Assembly (NCBI RefSeq): GCF_003149375.1
Contig: NZ_QFWH01000008.1
Span: 111,987-175,986, forward strand
Direction of reading: 5' to 3'
Length of the DNA: 64,000 nucleotides
DNA from: Vampirovibrio chlorellavorus
GTDB taxonomy: Bacteria > Cyanobacteriota > Vampirovibrionia > Vampirovibrionales > Vampirovibrionaceae
Position numbers and translations under genes: made by a program
Shown here: piece by piece, positions 35,806 to 43,804 of the stretch
Position numbering within the stretch: the first letter of the stretch is position 1
Layout: each line of letters begins with the position of its first letter
The notes under the pieces: generated by a model
The model's database searches: none
What the model was told of the DNA's origin: nothing
What the model saw: the letters and a program-made list of their open reading frames with translations, nothing else

Positions 35806-37236
35806 GTGACCAAGGTTTCCCCCGTTCATTCCATCGCTTCAAATGCGGCCCAGGTGCTAAAGCAAAGCAAATTGGCCCAAACACTGGCTTTTCAGGAAGG
35901 CCAGGGTGGGGGGACTGCCATGAAGTTTTTGCAGGACACCGGCACCGCCTGGATGCCCAAAATCCTGATTTCCCGCAGCAAGGCGGAAGGGGCTGAAGTC
36001 AGCCTGCTGGAGTTTGGGGAGTCGGCCATGACCTACGCCTTGCCCACCCTTTTGGGACCGGGTCTGGCCAGTTTATTTTTCAGGGCCGCAGGCAAAAGTG
36101 AGGGATTCCGTAAACAACTGCTTACCCAAACTTTTGAGCAACTGAAGCACGAAGGCAACGCGCAGGCCGTTCATCGGGCCATGGCGGCCAAGGCGGGTAT
36201 GATTCTGACCACCATCGGCGGAATTGGCCTGTGGGGGGAGTCGCTGGTCAATTATGGCAAGAATTTGATGACCGCCAAGGTTTTCAAGAAAAATACGTTC
36301 AGCGACGTGATTAATTTGAACCCTGAAACTGCCAGCACCGCCAGTGATGCGAAGGCAATTGATGAGAGCCCGCAGGTGCGCAAGGCCCGGCGTCGTATTG
36401 TGCAGGCCACGGCCGCCTTTGGGGGAATTGTCGGCAGTTCTGTTTTACTGGCGCGTTTTGGACACCGATTCGGCTGGTCCAAGGCCCTGTCCCAAAAAAT
36501 GGTCAAACACCTTGATTTTGATTTTGCCCATAAAGAGGGCGGCAAGGTGGCCTTTGGTCTGGGGAACCGCAAAGGCTTGCTGGGGGCTATTATGCTCACC
36601 TGCGCCATTCCGTATCTCGATTCCGCCCGGGATGGGTATGAGCGGCTGGAAACGGCCATCCGGCTACCGGTGGTGTTCGCCTATATTTTGTACGGTCAGG
36701 AATTTGTGCAAAAGTTGATGTTCAAGAACTTCCCCGGTCTTTTCAAGGGGGCCCTGGACGACAAAAATCAATTGCTCAGCACTCAGCAGATTGCTCAAAA
36801 CGCTGTCCAGGGGCATTGGAAAGAGGGACAGGCCTGGTCTTCGGACATCCAGCAGAAAATCCTGCAGGACATGAAGCGGCCCATGGTTTCCAAGGCCATG
36901 ACGGTGGCTTTCCCCTTGCTGAGCGGTGTTTTTGTAACCGGCATTGGCTTGGGCCTGTTCAATCGCTTGCTCACCGCGCATCGGTTTAAAAAACAGGCCC
37001 AGCAACAGCCCGCTGTACCTGCTGCTGGCATGACCGCCGCAAGCGAGATGTCTAGCGCCCCGGCTACGCCGTCCCTGACCCCTTCCGCAAGGTCCTTTGG
37101 ATTCTCCGCCGCGTCACAGCCGTGGTCGAATCATCCGGCAAACCCGGGTTTTACAGGATTTCAAACCCTGACCGCCCCCTTGAGCCTGCCCGCACCCATC
37201 CAGCAGTCGGTGGTGACGCCGGTGGCTTACCGCTAG
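35806..37236 (+). CDS. Unknown lineage-specific protein, paralogue B
   Basis: 476 residues from a GTG start, without a strong Shine-Dalgarno. Aligns by eye with the preceding gene: FLQDTGTAWMPKILISRS, GESLVNYGKNLMTAKVFKKN then TFSDVINL, ILLARFGHR-like region (VLLARFGHRFGW), YLDSARDGYERLETAIRLPV then YILYGQE, and the terminal hydrophobic segment SGVFVTGIGLGLFNRLLTAH. It also ends in a Pro/Ser/Ala-rich disordered tail. The duplication is old: motifs are kept while most positions differ. The 246-base gap between the copies has no clear promoter. Function unknown; the conserved N-Y-x-KNLMTAxxFKK block is the best family marker. Confidence 0.65.
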   Translation: MTKVSPVHSIASNAAQVLKQSKLAQTLAFQEGQGGGTAMKFLQDTGTAWMPKILISRSKAEGAEVSLLEFGESAMTYALPTLLGPGLASLFFRAAGKSEGFRKQLLTQTFEQLKHEGNAQAVHRAMAAKAGMILTTIGGIGLWGESLVNYGKNLMTAKVFKKNTFSDVINLNPETASTASDAKAIDESPQVRKARRRIVQATAAFGGIVGSSVLLARFGHRFGWSKALSQKMVKHLDFDFAHKEGGKVAFGLGNRKGLLGAIMLTCAIPYLDSARDGYERLETAIRLPVVFAYILYGQEFVQKLMFKNFPGLFKGALDDKNQLLSTQQIAQNAVQGHWKEGQAWSSDIQQKILQDMKRPMVSKAMTVAFPLLSGVFVTGIGLGLFNRLLTAHRFKKQAQQQPAVPAAGMTAASEMSSAPATPSLTPSARSFGFSAASQPWSNHPANPGFTGFQTLTAPLSLPAPIQQSVVTPVAYR

Positions 37237-37319
37237 TCGTTATAGGGGGCTGGAAACAGTCTATCCGGTTATTTTTCGGCCCGAGTGATTTTGGCCCGAG
37301 TGTTTTCTGAGCCTGTCGA

Positions 37320-37679
37320 TCAAGCGGTGGTATCGGGAATAAACTGCTTGATTTCCAGTAGTTTGCCGGGCCGCTGAGCCAGGCTGAGCATAAACTCTTC
37401 CAGCCGGTTGCCGGGGACAAAGTAGTTGTTCAGGCGAACGGTGTGGCTGTCGTGATGGACTTCCATCATTTTAATGACGTAATGCTTGGCGTCCCCTACT
37501 TCCAGCAGGGAAGTCTCCTCGTTCAGCCCGTTGCTGTCGTGTTTGATGCTGACGTAGTTGAAACCGTCCGGGCTAATGACCATTTCCCCGCCTTCTTCCA
37601 CCTCAAAGTGAAAGTGTTCGCCCCGGCGGTATTTCTGGAAAATACTGATGACTTTATTGCTGAGATCGTCGGTGGTCAT
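37320..37679 (-). CDS. Conserved-looking hypothetical protein
   Basis: 119 residues, soluble, no signal peptide. Alternating acidic and aromatic segments (EHFHFEVEEGGEMVISPDGF, then NYVSIKHDSN) suggest a small beta-sheet domain followed by C-terminal helices (GNRLEEFMLSLAQRPGKLLE). Not recognised as a family. It is separated by ~70 bases from the downstream membrane-protein operon upstream of it on the minus strand, so it may be the last gene of that unit. Confidence 0.6.
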   Translation of the reverse strand: MTTDDLSNKVISIFQKYRRGEHFHFEVEEGGEMVISPDGFNYVSIKHDSNGLNEETSLLEVGDAKHYVIKMMEVHHDSHTVRLNNYFVPGNRLEEFMLSLAQRPGKLLEIKQFIPDTTA

Positions 37680-37748
37680 GATGCGTATTCCTGTTTGAAA
37701 AAAGTGCGATGTTGAAAATTTAAGATATCTGGGGATTTAAGTCGATTA

Positions 37749-38765
37749 TCAGGCGTTTGGTTTGAGTCGGTGGGCCCCGGGCTGGCGTTGCTCAATCCAG
37801 AGTTGTATGTCCAGTCCCTCGCTGCGTGCCTGGCAGTCGTACCACATCAAAATCAGGGCGCTGACGTAATAGGGCATCATTAAGCAATTGACCAGGCTAT
37901 TCCACACGTTCCAGACCGTTTGCAGATAGAGGGGGATGGTCTGGTGGAGTCCCAGTCGGCTTTGCTCAAGGCCCATCCACAGCACCACCGGACTGAGCAA
38001 AACAGACAAGATGGAGAGACTGAGCAGCAGTCCACAAACACTGAAGCCGACCAGGCGTGGAAAATTACGGAAGATGAGCGTAATAGACCCGCTGACGGTT
38101 TTCCAGAGGTTTGGCTTTTCACTGGGAGCCGTGGCCATGGCGGCAATGGGAAAGTTGAGTAAAAACCACTGCAAGCTGATCAGGCAGGTCAGTATGCCCA
38201 GGGCTAAAGCGCCAGTCATCAGGATGGAGACCCCGATCATGAATTTGACGCCGAGATTGCCAACCGCCAGGCTAGAGCCCACTAAAGCCCCAACCGTCAC
38301 GGCCACAAAAATAAAGCCCGCGTAAAAAACAATGACATTCACCACAATCAGGCTCAGGAACAGGAAGCCCAGCAGCAGGATCAGGCCGGTCAGTGGCAGC
38401 CAGTTTTTTTGCAGGTGCAGCAGGCATTCCCGCAGGGAGGGTGGTTGTTCCTGAAGCAAGGCCAGATAGAAAAACCGGCAAAGCAAGGAAAAGCTGATCA
38501 TATAGACCATCGTGGTGGGAATGACCAGTAAAAAACTACCCAATAGCAACAACAGGCGGGTTTGTAACTCCGGTAGCGTACTCTGGGTCAGAAAAGCGCT
38601 GCTGGATAAAAGACTGATCAGAAAGTGCAGGGCCGTATTCAGCAAGGTTAGGGGAAGGAGTACCCACAGCACTTTTTTCAGGTTTAGGCGTAGTAAATTC
38701 CAGGCGCGGCTGAGCAGCGTTAAAACGCTCTGGGGCTGGTAGATGCCTGCGGTCACTGTGTTCAT
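37749..38765 (-). CDS. Multi-span inner-membrane protein
   Basis: 338 residues with about six long hydrophobic segments (for example VLLPLTLLNTALHFLISLLS, LTGLILLLGFLFLSLIVVNV and FSVCGLLLSLSILSVLLSPV) and a short polar C-terminus. The layout resembles the DUF-type membrane domains found in glycerophosphodiester phosphodiesterase GlpQ-like and related proteins, but no catalytic motif is present. The start ATG overlaps the stop of the upstream YkgJ-like gene (ATGA), so the two are coupled. Confidence 0.65.
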   Translation of the reverse strand: MNTVTAGIYQPQSVLTLLSRAWNLLRLNLKKVLWVLLPLTLLNTALHFLISLLSSSAFLTQSTLPELQTRLLLLLGSFLLVIPTTMVYMISFSLLCRFFYLALLQEQPPSLRECLLHLQKNWLPLTGLILLLGFLFLSLIVVNVIVFYAGFIFVAVTVGALVGSSLAVGNLGVKFMIGVSILMTGALALGILTCLISLQWFLLNFPIAAMATAPSEKPNLWKTVSGSITLIFRNFPRLVGFSVCGLLLSLSILSVLLSPVVLWMGLEQSRLGLHQTIPLYLQTVWNVWNSLVNCLMMPYYVSALILMWYDCQARSEGLDIQLWIEQRQPGAHRLKPNA

Positions 38766-39268
38766 GATTTTAGAAGATCCGTTGGCTGACCGAACTCTTC
38801 TTCAGAAGCTGAATCTGGCTTTTTCAGCCTCTCGGTGCCCGGTGGGGCCATTTGCCTCAACACATCCTGAAAGGTCTTCAGCAGGCGAAACTGGTACCCG
38901 CACCCTTCGGCCAGTTTGCCGCCCATCAGCATGGCATGTTCCGATGGGTATTGGCGGCAAAAATTGGGGCGATCGTTATAAATACCGCAGGACTTGTCTG
39001 CCTGTAAATGCACACACTGAAACAACAGTCCTTCTTCGTCACTGTCCGCCAAAAGGGGTTTGAAGTATTGATATTCAGGGTTTTTGGCCTTTATGTCCTC
39101 AAACATGGCCACGCTGTTAATGGTTTGCTGCCCGTACACCAGATAAATATGCGAACAGCATTTACCGCACTGGTTACAACCGCCGGTACGCTCGTAATAC
39201 TGCCCCTGCACGGAGCCACTTTGGCTGGGCTCCGCCCCGCTCAAAAACGATTTGACGATCTCTAACAT
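38762..39268 (-). CDS. YkgJ-type CxxCxxCC metal-cluster protein
   Basis: 168 residues. The diagnostic cysteine cluster is GGCNQCGKCCSHIY (C-x2-C-x2-CC), followed by CVHLQADKSCGIYNDRPNFC and RQYP, the second conserved Cys block of the UPF0153/YkgJ family. The family is proposed to chelate zinc or iron; its biochemical role is not settled. N-terminal ~25 residues are variable. Overlaps the membrane-protein gene by 4 bases. The next minus-strand gene upstream is the nicotianamine-synthase-like gene, with a 113-base gap. Confidence 0.85.
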   Translation of the reverse strand: MLEIVKSFLSGAEPSQSGSVQGQYYERTGGCNQCGKCCSHIYLVYGQQTINSVAMFEDIKAKNPEYQYFKPLLADSDEEGLLFQCVHLQADKSCGIYNDRPNFCRQYPSEHAMLMGGKLAEGCGYQFRLLKTFQDVLRQMAPPGTERLKKPDSASEEEFGQPTDLLKS

Positions 39269-39381
39269 ACCCCTATTGTAGCGTGTTTAGCAGACTGAGG
39301 CGCAAAATCCGCCCCTCGACTCTGGCGGTCTGAAACAGCCTGATATCCGGTTCAGGATGGCAGAGGTGCGCTGTTTGAAAT

Positions 39382-40281
39382 TCAGCCGACTAAATTCAGG
39401 GTTTTTCGGGGCAGATCCCGGGTTTTTCGCAAAATGACCGCATGGGTGATGTTGTTGTCGTTACCGTGAACGGTGGCCACTTTCTCGAACCCTGCCAGAC
39501 TGGCGGGATCCAGACCTTCATACATGGCGTTTTTAAGGCCATCCACACTCCGAACAATGACCGTACAGCCGGGCCGGGCGGTTTTGGCAATTTGTTTTAG
39601 AATCTGGCCTTTGTTGGGCACCATTACTGCGATGCCGACATGGGAGTAGGGGCCGTAGTCAAATTTCTCACCGGCCATTTGCTGAAAGCCAATTTTCCCT
39701 TGAGACTGGGCCGCAATGCCTTCGGTTGCTGCGATGGCGAGTCGGTCAGTGTCGATGCCTGTTACCCGGTTGGCAAACTTGGCGTACGACAGCACCGTGT
39801 TGGGCTGGGGCCCACTGCCCACAAAGACGGCGGTAGACTGCCCGTTCATGCCGCTGGTGCGGGCTTCCAAGTCGGCAAAGGAGGTATTGAGAGCCTGATA
39901 ATTGTTATCAGCCACCTTGGGTGTGGGGCCCTTATTGGTCTTTTCCAGGAGCAGGACCCGTTTTTGATATTGCTCCCGCAGGTATTGCATATCATCCGCA
40001 TGAGCCTGCATAACGAAATCGCCTACGGTTTCTTGCCAGGGTTGGCTTCGGGCTTGCTCCTGAAGTTTTTCAATCCACTTTGGCTGAATGTTCCTCTCAT
40101 TTACCGGGTTCTTTCGGGCCTCACTGGCCAGGGCCATAAACTGATCATCCAGTTTTTCGTAGGCGTCCACTAACATATCTTTGGGTGCGGAATTTAAATT
40201 CAGACTGCGGGAGGAGTGGGTCCGTTGCAGTGGCGAGCTTGGTTGGGGTGGGGTCATGCTGGTTGATTGAAGGACTAACAC
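39382..40281 (-). CDS. Nicotianamine-synthase-like aminobutyrate transferase
   Basis: 299 residues from a GTG at 40281 (AAGGA 9 bases upstream). After an Ser/Pro-rich N-terminus and a helical domain (about 35-145) comes a SAM-binding Rossmann domain: AVFVGSGPQPNTVLSYAKFA (151-170), VTGIDTD (173-179), then TVIVRSVDGLKNAMYEGLD (240-258) and GFEKVATVHGNDN (264-276). These blocks match nicotianamine synthases in order (VGSGPLP, VRSAxGxRAFLYP, GFEVLSVxHPTDE). The family transfers aminobutyrate groups from S-adenosylmethionine to build nicotianamine or, in bacteria (CntL), opine metallophores such as staphylopine. No opine dehydrogenase (CntM) or exporter is adjacent. Likely in one transcript with the upstream gene, whose promoter carries Fur boxes. 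Confidence 0.72.
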   Translation of the reverse strand: MLVLQSTSMTPPQPSSPLQRTHSSRSLNLNSAPKDMLVDAYEKLDDQFMALASEARKNPVNERNIQPKWIEKLQEQARSQPWQETVGDFVMQAHADDMQYLREQYQKRVLLLEKTNKGPTPKVADNNYQALNTSFADLEARTSGMNGQSTAVFVGSGPQPNTVLSYAKFANRVTGIDTDRLAIAATEGIAAQSQGKIGFQQMAGEKFDYGPYSHVGIAVMVPNKGQILKQIAKTARPGCTVIVRSVDGLKNAMYEGLDPASLAGFEKVATVHGNDNNITHAVILRKTRDLPRKTLNLVG

Positions 40282-40355
40282 GGAAGCGATTCCTTATGAA
40301 TGATGTCTATCAGGATGATTTGGAAAAACAGGGGGAGCGTTTAATATGGCCATCA

Positions 40356-41762
40356 TCAGGCCCCCAGGGTGAGCAAGGGTTGTAAGTAGCTGGCCAGAGT
40401 CATATTTTCGGTTTGCTGCTTGGCAGCGCCTGCCCGCAGCAGGTTCAAAATGTAATCCACCCGGAACTGGCCCATGGTTTCGGCCATGGTTTTGAGTTGC
40501 TGAGGGTTGGACTCAAGTTGCTGAAGGATATCGGTGGCCCGCAGGGCGGGATTTCGCAGGGCTTCCTGCTGCAGGGCGGTCAGGTAGTTGACCTGCGCCC
40601 GGTATTTCTTGCTGTTAATGCGCTTGCCCTCGTTCACAATGGGGCCTCCCATTGAGGTTAAGCCTTGCCAGTGCTTGAGATCCAGAGCCCCTTTGAGTAC
40701 CTGACCCGCTGTGATTAGCGGTACCCCCAGGAAAGTGAGCGCCCCGTCCACTTCTCCCTTGCTTTGCAACGCCCGCATCAGCACAGGCATATAGGAAATA
40801 ATGGAGAAGACCAGGACAAATTGAGATAGGCGAGTAAAGCGTTCCGGGATTTTTTTAAACTCGGCAGGCCACTTGTTAAAGTTGTTCAGCTCTAATTTTA
40901 CGTGAGGATTGTTTTGAATTTCCCTTTTTTGGAAGAAGTAGGCCAGAGTAGAGGCTATAAAGGCCACCAGATTGAGTTGGGCCCCAATGGCGGTTTGGTA
41001 AGGCTGCGGTTTTTTAAAATCTTCCTTGTTTTGAAGAGATTCCTGCAGGTTCTTCCAGGGCCCGGTGGATAAAGTGTAGCGAAAGTCCTTTCCCATAAAT
41101 TTCAGGGTGTTCCACAGTTCCCTGAAAAACCCTTTTTCATCGGCCCGTTGTTCGCCTTTAAAGGCTCGAAACAGGCGATGTTGATCGAACTCTCGGCGTT
41201 GGCCGGGGTTGTTGGTGTTTTTAATGTCGTTGGTTTCCCCGGAAAACCAGAAAAACGAACTGAGAAAGCTGATGGTCTGAAAGTAGGGCCTTTTGACGTT
41301 GATGCAGGTGAGGGCCTGGGTGGTGGTGCCGGTTAAAGAGGACAGGCTTTTGGAGGGTTGTTGGGTGTTGATGCCCACCTGATAGCCGGTATTGAGCTGA
41401 AGCAACGCCGCAAAGCTGGCGGCCTTGTTCAAGGTTTCCATCAGGGATTTTTGATTTGCGTGTTTTTGGGCCCATTGCTCCACATTAGCGCCCCACTGTT
41501 CCCCCAGTCGATCGCCAATGACGGTTTTCAGTTTGTTTTGAACGGATTTTTGGGCCAGCTTTTGGGCAATTTGAGGAGAGAAAAACAGCACCCCATTGAC
41601 TATGGTCATCCCGGTCAGGCTGGTTTTGGCCAGGACGTCCCAACCGCTGCGTTTGGGGGGGGCGGTGTCGGTCAGGCCGAGGGAGGCGACGGGGATGGCT
41701 TGGCTTTCAGGCCTTTGATTCCAGCCAGCAAGGGTATTATTGCCGTCCAGTGCAGTGATCAA
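40356..41762 (-). CDS. Unknown membrane-associated protein under a Fur-box promoter
   Basis: 468 residues as a full ORF from a TTG at 41762 that has no good ribosome-binding site; the true start is uncertain and may lie further in. N-terminus is polar and Pro/Asn-rich. Candidate membrane helices are TSLTGMTIVNGVLFFSP, YQTAIGAQLNLVAFIASTLA, FVLVFSIISYMPVLM and ALTFLGVPLITAGQVLKGAL. A middle basic region contains NVKRPYFQTISFLSSFFWFSGETND. No family recognised. It is the first gene after two Fur-like palindromes and 74 bases ahead of the nicotianamine-synthase-like gene, so a role in metal acquisition or in export or handling of its product is plausible but unproven. Confidence 0.6.
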   Translation of the reverse strand: MITALDGNNTLAGWNQRPESQAIPVASLGLTDTAPPKRSGWDVLAKTSLTGMTIVNGVLFFSPQIAQKLAQKSVQNKLKTVIGDRLGEQWGANVEQWAQKHANQKSLMETLNKAASFAALLQLNTGYQVGINTQQPSKSLSSLTGTTTQALTCINVKRPYFQTISFLSSFFWFSGETNDIKNTNNPGQRREFDQHRLFRAFKGEQRADEKGFFRELWNTLKFMGKDFRYTLSTGPWKNLQESLQNKEDFKKPQPYQTAIGAQLNLVAFIASTLAYFFQKREIQNNPHVKLELNNFNKWPAEFKKIPERFTRLSQFVLVFSIISYMPVLMRALQSKGEVDGALTFLGVPLITAGQVLKGALDLKHWQGLTSMGGPIVNEGKRINSKKYRAQVNYLTALQQEALRNPALRATDILQQLESNPQQLKTMAETMGQFRVDYILNLLRAGAAKQQTENMTLASYLQPLLTLGA

Positions 41763-41861
41763 CTGGCCCGGGCGGATTGGAGGCCAGGCTGGTAAAGGGT
41801 TAACTTGTGAAGCCGCAAGAGAAATGGCGGATACCTCGGGGTGACATGGGGTGTGAGGGTT

Positions 41862-41876
41862 TGAGAATAATTCTCA
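41862..41876. promoter_or_regulatory. Fur box 1 (7-1-7 palindrome)
   Basis: TGAGAATAATTCTCA is a perfect 7-1-7 inverted repeat and matches the Fur consensus TGATAATNATTATCA at 13 of 15 positions. It sits just downstream of the -10 of the minus-strand promoter, so bound Fur-Fe would block transcription start. Confidence 0.75.
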
Positions 41877-41904
41877 AAATATGACAAATGAGAATAATTT
41901 TCAA
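41876..41904 (-). promoter_or_regulatory. Minus-strand sigma-70-type promoter overlapped by Fur boxes
   Basis: TTGAAA (41899-41904) and TATTTT (41876-41881) are separated by exactly 17 bases. Both elements are covered or flanked by Fur-box palindromes. Reads toward the unknown 40356-41762 gene and the nicotianamine-synthase-like gene. Confidence 0.5.
41889..41903. promoter_or_regulatory. Fur box 2 (7-1-7 palindrome, one mismatch)
   Basis: TGAGAATAATTTTCA is the same motif with one symmetry break, starting 27 bases after box 1. It overlaps the -35 of the minus-strand promoter. Tandem boxes typically give stronger iron-dependent repression. Confidence 0.7.
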
Positions 41905-42161
41905 TAGATAGAACGATAGGCCTTCGGGGAAGGTACTTGGGGATATGTTGTATGAAACCCATCTTATTCAAACCCATGGGGTTTCAGGATTTGTCTGCAG
42001 ATATAAAACAGCAGTGAGGCGCACGATTGCTGTGGGTTGCATTTGGGGGGGGCAACTTTTGAGATTGAGGGCATTCATAATAATATCTAATCCCTATCAG
42101 ATTGAATGTGTTCATCCCTTTTTTTCCGTTTCCAGTGTTTTCCTCAAAAAGGATTGTTCAG

Positions 42162-42689
42162 ATGATTACACCTGTTTTTGCCGCTTTGCCCCCCCGCTCA
42201 GTCGATCGCCAGCCTCGTCAGGCACAGCCGGGCATTCCCCTGCCCGCACCGCAACCGGGTGTGAATCCGGTGGAGAACAACGCAGAGGCCATTCCGGCTA
42301 TTTTAAATGATAGTCTGCGGATTATGCACCAGCGCAGAGCGCAAAACCAAAACGCCGTGCGCTTTGGCATGGACGCTCACCCCCCGGAAGGCCCCAACCC
42401 GCCAGGGTTGCCCGGCCAGGAAGAGGATGACCCGCCGGGAACCCCTCCCGATCAGGGGATTCCTCAGGTTGTGCCCAATGCTCCGCAGGTGAATCGGGTG
42501 ATTCCACGGGCAGCGGCCCCTCGTGGGGAGGCGCTGGTTCCCCAGGCCTTCCGGAACCTGTTGCCCCAATTCAATGTGGCCGCTCCGCCGCAGCCGCAGC
42601 AACCGCCGCAGTCTCCCTCGGTGCAATCTACTCAAACCCGGGTAGAAATGCCCTCTCCGACCAAATCGGTGAATGATTCCAGCCAATAG
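42162..42689 (+). CDS. Proline-rich protein of unknown function
   Basis: 175 residues from the ATG at 42162 (AAGGA 9 bases upstream; the longer ORF start at 42102 is rejected). Very rich in Pro, Gln and Asn (HPPEGPNPPGLPGQEEDDPP, then PQPQQPPQSPS) and probably disordered throughout, with one short helical patch (ILNDSLRIMHQRRAQNQNAV). No signal peptide. The 41763-42161 region upstream carries the Fur-controlled promoter for the opposite strand; a shared effect on this gene is possible. A strong terminator follows. Could be a secreted or structural linker-type protein; function unknown. Confidence 0.55.
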   Translation: MITPVFAALPPRSVDRQPRQAQPGIPLPAPQPGVNPVENNAEAIPAILNDSLRIMHQRRAQNQNAVRFGMDAHPPEGPNPPGLPGQEEDDPPGTPPDQGIPQVVPNAPQVNRVIPRAAAPRGEALVPQAFRNLLPQFNVAAPPQPQQPPQSPSVQSTQTRVEMPSPTKSVNDSSQ

Positions 42690-42714
42690 ACGGTTTTATT
42701 CGGCTTTCAAATTT

Positions 42715-42750
42715 AAAATTGCCTGAAGGAACAGCCTCAGGCAATTTTTT
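42715..42750. terminator. Bidirectional terminator between proline-rich gene and btuC
   Basis: A 12-bp stem AAAATTGCCTGA/TCAGGCAATTTT (42715-42726 and 42737-42748) with a 10-base loop and T-run. The flanking A and T runs make it usable from both sides, ending the plus-strand gene and the minus-strand btu operon. Confidence 0.9.
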
Positions 42751-42793
42751 GTTCAGGGACGGCCCGGTAACGCCAAGTAGCGTTTCACCCCCA

Positions 42794-43804
42794 TTAGCGT
42801 TTTTGTAGCAGCAGCCATAAAAAGAAAGGGCACCCCAACATGGCCGTAATCACCCCCACCGGGATTTCCGCCGGGGCGATGATGCTGCGGGCCACCGTGT
42901 CGCAAATTGTTAACAAACTGCCGCCCAGCAATGCCGAACCCAGCCATAAATAGCGGTGATCGTGACCCACCAGCAGGCGGCCGGTATGAGGGGCCATCAA
43001 GCCCACAAAGCCAATGGGGCCACAAATGGACACAATCCCCCCCACGGTCAGGGAGGTTCCCCAGAACAGCAGCTTGCGGGTCTGGTTCAAATCCACGCCC
43101 CGGCTGGCCGCAATGTCATCGCCCATGGCAAGCAGGTTCAGCTCGTAGGGTAAGCAAGCGATGAGGATTAGCCCGGGGGTGATAAACAGGGCCAGTTGCG
43201 TCAGTGCGTTCAGGTCGACGCCTTCTAAACCGCCCATCAGGGAGTGCAGGATGCGGAACACGTTGGTAAAGTCGCTCAGGTACTGGATAAAAGTGACCGC
43301 CCCGCCAAAAAAATAGTTGATGGCCACCCCGGCCAGCAGAAGCGTGCTAATCGAGAATCGGCCACCCAGGCTGGCCAGCTGATAAACCAGTAGGGTGGTT
43401 AAGGCGGCTCCCAGCAGGGCCAGTAGCCCCGGCGCCCCGTAAAAGGGAAACAGTCCGGCCAGCACAATGGCCAGTACACTCCCGAAGGATGCGCCGCTGG
43501 CCACCCCAAAGGTAAAGGGGGAGGCCAAAGGGCTGCGAAACAGGGCTTGAAACACCATGCCGCACAAGGCCAGCCCCGCACCGGTGATAAAGGCGCCCAG
43601 AACCCTCGGCAGGCGAACCTGCCAGAAAATATCCGCATCCAGCGAGTGAGCGGCGCTTGTATGCCAGGGGGAAATCCACTGCATGCCAAAGCAGGGCGCT
43701 AAAAGCAGGACGAGGCAGGCTGTGAGGGCCAAGGCGATCAGGGTGCTTTCAGGCGTTCGCCGGGAGAGAGGCTGATTTTGAGGCTGATTTTGTGGCGGGT
43801 TCAT
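42794..43804 (-). CDS. btuC: Cobalamin ABC transporter permease (FecCD/BtuC family)
   Basis: 336 residues with about ten membrane spans. FecCD hallmarks: VRLPRVLGAFITGAGLALCG, QALFRSPLASPFTFGVASGA, GVAINYFFGG, ASRGVDLNQTRKLLF (the coupling-helix region) and CGPIGFVGLMAPHTGRLLVG. Last gene of the btuB-btuF-btuD-btuC operon; its start overlaps btuD by 4 bases. Forms the inner-membrane channel for vitamin B12. Assignment to B12 rather than siderophore rests on the upstream cobalamin riboswitch. Confidence 0.9.
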   Translation of the reverse strand: MNPPQNQPQNQPLSRRTPESTLIALALTACLVLLLAPCFGMQWISPWHTSAAHSLDADIFWQVRLPRVLGAFITGAGLALCGMVFQALFRSPLASPFTFGVASGASFGSVLAIVLAGLFPFYGAPGLLALLGAALTTLLVYQLASLGGRFSISTLLLAGVAINYFFGGAVTFIQYLSDFTNVFRILHSLMGGLEGVDLNALTQLALFITPGLILIACLPYELNLLAMGDDIAASRGVDLNQTRKLLFWGTSLTVGGIVSICGPIGFVGLMAPHTGRLLVGHDHRYLWLGSALLGGSLLTICDTVARSIIAPAEIPVGVITAMLGCPFFLWLLLQKR

